A stretch of DNA of 5,410 bases, taken from the NCBI GenBank assembly GCA_002388905.1, contig DGNJ01000034.1, forward strand, positions 15,671-21,080, given 5' to 3'. Origin of the DNA: Cellvibrionales bacterium UBA4495 (GTDB lineage Bacteria; Pseudomonadota; Gammaproteobacteria; Pseudomonadales; Porticoccaceae). Numbering within the stretch: the stretch's first letter is position 1; each line of letters begins with the position of its first letter. The translations under genes and the position numbers were made by a program. Under the pieces are notes generated by a model. That model made no database searches, was not told the origin of the DNA, and saw only the letters and a list, made by a program, of their open reading frames with translations. Of this stretch, positions 5,403 to 5,410 are shown piece after piece.

Positions 5403-5410
5403 CACTAGTG
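5403..5410. repeat. Right copy of target-site duplication CACTAGTG
   Basis: This repeats the octamer at 4078-4085 and ends exactly at the window edge, so the resumption of mod after it cannot be seen. Confidence 0.65.

Overview
The window suggests a GC-rich proteobacterium, most likely a gammaproteobacterium with denitrifying or nitrite-reducing ability. The basis is the NorR protein, which follows the E. coli NorR layout closely, the copper nitrite reductase, and a short match to the 3' end of a proteobacterial RNase P RNA. The genus cannot be read from this sequence.

Positions 1-3247 are GC-rich and hold a compact nitric-oxide/nitrite module. On the minus strand a copper nitrite reductase gene (nirK, 587-1525) is followed, 12 bases after its stop, by a diheme c-type cytochrome gene (1-574, running off the window). 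This cytochrome starts with GTG, and its ribosome binding site overlaps the nirK stop codon. Divergently, on the plus strand, lies norR (1706-3247), a GAF/AAA+/Fis-type HTH activator of sigma-54 promoters that senses NO. The 180 bases between nirK and norR contain a near-consensus -24/-12 promoter facing nirK and two GT-N7-AC elements that fit NorR binding sites. The likely picture is that NO made from nitrite activates NorR, which turns on nirK and its cytochrome and may limit its own transcription.

Positions 3248-3706 carry no convincing gene, but they look like a boundary. A 21-base match to the 3' end of rnpB (minus strand, 3302-3322) stops abruptly and is followed by AT-rich DNA with short direct repeats (3376-3397) that resemble integrase arm sites. 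This suggests a genomic island inserted at the end of rnpB. A pair of TATTC-N7-GAATA elements 30 bases apart (3509-3555) may be an operator in front of the next gene.

Positions 3707-5410 are accessory DNA. The N-terminal 126 or so codons of a type III (beta-class) DNA adenine methyltransferase, mod, including its DPPY motif, are cut by a complete IS4-family insertion sequence (about 4086-5402). The copies of CACTAGTG on both sides (4078-4085 and 5403-5410) look like the target duplication. The element carries one intact DDE transposase gene on the minus strand. The rest of mod, and any partner res gene, should lie beyond position 5410.

No wholly new system is evident. The most notable points are NorR paired with nirK instead of an NO reductase, the probable rnpB island border, and the operator-like repeats upstream of the broken methyltransferase.
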